In this document: piece by piece, positions 61,580 to 64,000 of the stretch
Layout: each line of letters opens with the position of its first letter
Position numbering within the stretch: position 1 is the stretch's first letter
NCBI RefSeq assembly: GCF_023706045.1
Contig: NZ_BQYL01000001.1
Span: forward strand, 1,904,001 to 1,968,000
From: Kangiella sp. TOML190
GTDB lineage: Bacteria > Pseudomonadota > Gammaproteobacteria > Enterobacterales > Kangiellaceae
Direction: 5' to 3'
Length of the DNA: 64,000 nt
Notes under the pieces: model-generated
The model's database searches: none
The model's input: the letters and a program-made list of their open reading frames with translations, nothing else
What the model was told of the DNA's origin: nothing
Made by a program: the position numbers and the translations under genes

Positions 61580-62395
61580 TTACGCCCAATGTTCATCATA
61601 GGCCTTTTGTTCACAAGTAAAGCGCGCTCCTTGGGCTAGAATGTGCATTTGTAGGCCAAATAATGATATGGGATCACCGCTTCCAGCGGAGCCCATCGAG
61701 GAGTATTGTAAATTACTTGGGTCGATCAATGTTGCGGCACCTGTCCCAAAAACCTCTAATTCTTCGCGTGGACTGATAAAAAGTGCCGTTCCATCGTCAA
61801 TTCCAATGCCTAAGGTAAAAGGGTTGTAGGACAGGGCGGTTAATAACCGCCCTAAACGGCCTTGCTGTTCAAAATGATAATCCACCATAAAGCGGTTGGT
61901 TAAACCTAACCCCGGAGCCATAGTGACGCCGTTTTGAGTAGGGGTAGTGCCTTCTTGGCCACCAGCGATCATATGCTCGCTAAGCAGCGCCGCGGCGCCA
62001 TAGGTACCGACAATATGAACACCATCAGCGTTAAGTTTTCTGAGTTGTTTGGCTATGGGGGTGCCGCCGATGAGGGTAGAGATCTGTAAGGGGCGTTCAC
62101 CTGCTATCACCAGTAAATCAATATTCATCATTTGCGCTAGCAGCTGCGGATTTTGTGCATCTTGACGGCTTTTAATTTCAATGGTTGAGCATTCAACAAA
62201 ACCGTTATCGCTTAATACGGTTGCAATATGATGCTCTATTTGTTGTTCAGAAATGTTTAATATCAATGCTTTAGATTCAGAACTTAAACAAATGCTTCGT
62301 AATTTCTCGCAAACATCGGGGCTGACCCAGTTTTCACACCCGCCGATGGCAATGATATAGCCACGCTCAAAATCCCCACTTCCTTTAGATGGCAT
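61580..62395 (-). CDS. Cyanophycinase-like protein (peptidase S51 fold) without the catalytic serine
   Basis: The 271-aa product has the family frame: IIAIGGCEN near the N-terminus, IDLLVIAGERPLQIS (GGDQ motif altered), VGTYGAAALLSEHMIAGG, PGLGLTNRFMVDYHFEQQGRLGRL (active-site His region) and TLGIGIDDGTALF. Cyanophycinases and relatives have GTSAGAA at the nucleophile; here GTYGAAA has Tyr132 in place of the serine, so hydrolysis by the usual mechanism is unlikely. No cyanophycin synthetase gene is near. It is either a binding protein derived from the fold or uses another residue. Confidence 0.75.
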   Translation of the reverse strand: MPSKGSGDFERGYIIAIGGCENWVSPDVCEKLRSICLSSESKALILNISEQQIEHHIATVLSDNGFVECSTIEIKSRQDAQNPQLLAQMMNIDLLVIAGERPLQISTLIGGTPIAKQLRKLNADGVHIVGTYGAAALLSEHMIAGGQEGTTPTQNGVTMAPGLGLTNRFMVDYHFEQQGRLGRLLTALSYNPFTLGIGIDDGTALFISPREELEVFGTGAATLIDPSNLQYSSMGSAGSGDPISLFGLQMHILAQGARFTCEQKAYDEHWA

Positions 62396-62815
62396 CTTCT
62401 ACCTCTGTTTATTTGATTTATTCAATTTTTGTAATGCTTGCTTACTTGTGTAAGCTCAAAGTTATAGCGACAGTGCCGTAAATGGCATCACTGACAGCAC
62501 TATAAAAGTTAGGCAACAAAATTGCCAGTAATAAGCCACAAGTGCCAGCGATACTCTTAACCAACCACCTGGGCTTATAGAGCTGAGTTTAGAGCTGATC
62601 CTAGTGATTTAAACCCATGAGGAGAAGTCTTAATAAAAGCTTAGATGCAAAACAATAAAAACACCTATTTTGAATAGGAATAAGAAAACCATCTTGAGCT
62701 TGAAATGAAATTAATTTTTGTTTTTAAATGCATGATTTTATTGGTTAATCTTTGTGGTCGTAGTAATGTTTTTCGGAATCTTAGCCAAGCAAGCTGCAAC
62801 CAAGAATCGCGACTT
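62396..62815. other. Long AT-rich non-coding stretch
   Basis: Between the leftward cyanophycinase-like gene and the M1 peptidase promoter there are about 420 bases without a convincing reading frame or RNA gene. Only small palindromes (CCTATT/AATAGG near 62672-62688) stand out. Confidence 0.4.
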
Positions 62816-62844
62816 TTGTCAAAGTCAAAAATATGCTCTAATGT
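62816..62844 (+). promoter_or_regulatory. Promoter of the M1 peptidase gene
   Basis: TTGTCA (62816-62821), 17-base spacer, TAATGT (62839-62844), placing the start about 45 bases before the ATG at 62897. Confidence 0.5.
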
Positions 62845-62896
62845 GCGCTTTCAACGCTATTAATGATTAAATTAATACTTATCAATTAGGCAAGAT

Positions 62897-64000
62897 ATGA
62901 ATTACTCCATGTTAAAAACTCTTATTCCTATAATCGTAGTTGGAAGCCTAGTGGCTTGCCAAGATGGTGAATCTGAACAATCGCCAACAGCCGAGTCGCA
63001 AACTTCCGTTAGCTCTGCAGCCGAAGTTAAGGCTGAGGCTATGCCTATAGAAAAGCCTGTAGCTGAAAATACAAGCGCAAAAGCTGATCTGTCATACCTT
63101 AATGACGAACATTCTTATGCCAATAAAGATGAAGTACTACTCAAACACCTAGATTTAAATCTTGAGGTTTTATTCGATAAAAAGCAGCTTAAAGGTTACG
63201 TGGACTTGAAGTTCGAGCGCTTACAAGCCGATGCTAAAAAGCTAGTGCTGGACACGCGTGATTTAACTATCGAAAAAGTGAGTTCGATTGATGGACAAGC
63301 TAATGAATCTGCGGCTGAATTCGAGCTGGCGGAGAAAGATCCAGTGTTAGGCTCGAAGCTGACCATTAAATTAAAAGATGGCGAAGATACGGTTCGCGTT
63401 TATTACCATTCGAACCCAGAAGCCTCAGGTTTGCAATGGTTAACTCCTGAACAAACCGCCGGCAAAAAAGAACCTTTTATGTTTAGCCAAGCCCAAGCCA
63501 TTCACGCCCGCAGCTTTATACCGGTTCAAGATTCGCCGGATGTTAGGGTGACTTATAAAGCTAATATTCGCACGCCTAAGCAATTGCTGGCCGTGATGAG
63601 TGCTTTTAATGAACCGGACACCGAACTTGATGGCGATTACCATTTCGATATGCCGCAAGCCATCCCGCCTTACTTAATTGCCATTGGCGTTGGTGATTTG
63701 CGCTTTAAAGCAATGGGCGAGCGAACCGGTGTTTATTCCGAAGTGGCTTATTTAGACGCTGCGGTTAAGGAATTTGAAGATACCGAGCAGATGATCGACA
63801 TTACGGAAAAAATGTATGGTCCTTACCTTTGGGGGCGCTATGACTTACTGATTTTGCCGCCGAGTTTCCCATTCGGTGGTATGGAGAATCCGCGTTTATC
63901 TTTTATTACGCCTACCGTGATTGCGGGCGACAAAAGCTTGGTCAATTTGATTGCGCATGAGTTAGCCCACTCTTGGTCTGGCAATTTAGTAACCAACGCC
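62897..64000 (+). CDS. M1-family aminopeptidase lipoprotein (C-terminus cut by window edge)
   Basis: The frame is open to the window end (368 residues). A lipoprotein signal ends LVAC (Cys22), followed by a Ser/Glu/Ala-rich tether and an M1 peptidase N-terminal domain. The exopeptidase motif FGGMENPRLSFI and the zinc motif LIAHELAHSWSGNLVTNA are the leukotriene-A4-hydrolase-like signature, so this differs from PepN at 35.7 kb. Being lipidated, it would trim peptides outside the cytoplasm, as would the M49-like lipoprotein. AGG lies 6 bases before the ATG. The third zinc ligand lies beyond the window. Confidence 0.92.
   Translation, partial: MNYSMLKTLIPIIVVGSLVACQDGESEQSPTAESQTSVSSAAEVKAEAMPIEKPVAENTSAKADLSYLNDEHSYANKDEVLLKHLDLNLEVLFDKKQLKGYVDLKFERLQADAKKLVLDTRDLTIEKVSSIDGQANESAAEFELAEKDPVLGSKLTIKLKDGEDTVRVYYHSNPEASGLQWLTPEQTAGKKEPFMFSQAQAIHARSFIPVQDSPDVRVTYKANIRTPKQLLAVMSAFNEPDTELDGDYHFDMPQAIPPYLIAIGVGDLRFKAMGERTGVYSEVAYLDAAVKEFEDTEQMIDITEKMYGPYLWGRYDLLILPPSFPFGGMENPRLSFITPTVIAGDKSLVNLIAHELAHSWSGNLVTNA

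Overview
This 64 kb window is ordinary chromosome from a Gram-negative gammaproteobacterium with moderately low GC. The evidence is FimV, PilH-like and TusDCBE proteins, an accD-folC-SPOR-cvpA-purF block, a PykA-type pyruvate kinase, AqpZ, many lipoproteins and a GlyGly-CTERM protein. The mix of secreted or lipidated peptidases, DUF5916 barrels and DUF11 proteins recalls marine proteolytic genera such as Kangiella or Aliikangiella. That placement is inference; no rRNA or taxonomic marker was compared. I see no phage, plasmid, insertion sequence or CRISPR array. Both edge genes are cut: deaD at the left, an M1 aminopeptidase at the right.

Layout. 1-5.7 kb: deaD, aqpZ, a PspC-domain protein, a frameshifted ABM-family monooxygenase, a Blc-type lipocalin, a peroxiredoxin, a lone mlaC and the tusDCBE tRNA-thiolation operon. 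5.8-17.8 kb: secreted and outer-membrane accessory proteins (two DUF11 proteins, one with a lamin-tail domain; an M49-like lipoprotein peptidase; a flavodoxin/ferredoxin-type reductase; a GlyGly-CTERM protein; tandem DUF5916 barrel paralogues behind a possible CRP site). 17.9-23.9 kb: a catabolic-looking cluster with three HpcH/HpaI (CitE-like) lyases, one acyl-CoA ligase and a double-hotdog MaoC hydratase; two lyases diverge around a perfect 23-bp palindrome. 24-31 kb: EamA transporter, pykA, an RND efflux pair. 31.3-35.6 kb: tRNA-Ala(GGC), a DUF4136 lipoprotein, tRNA-Glu(UUC), a lipoprotein, a YdjA-like nitroreductase and a frameshifted PlsB-like acyltransferase. 35.6-49 kb: housekeeping genes pepN, asd, fimV, truA, accD, folC, SPOR protein, cvpA, purF and an acyltransferase. 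49-58.8 kb: signalling genes. 58.9-64 kb: tRNA-Val(UAC), gltX, a REP/BIME-like repeat, a lipoprotein, a cyanophycinase-like protein lacking its nucleophile, and the M1 peptidase.

Most notable points. (1) A sigma54 circuit: a histidine kinase and NtrC-type regulator, with near-identical -24/-12 promoters in front of the kinase and of the small periplasmic-protein gene just downstream, suggesting a self-amplifying three-gene regulon. (2) The HpcH/HpaI x3 + ligase + MaoC cluster, which looks like a route that activates, hydrates and cleaves a short branched dicarboxylic acid. (3) Two signalling or enzyme proteins with degraded active sites: a GGDEF domain reading WEGAAI, and a cyanophycinase with GTYGAAA where the serine elbow should be. 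(4) Two single-base frameshifts at homopolymers, which may be sequence errors. (5) Shared promoter signatures on the tRNA genes and housekeeping genes.
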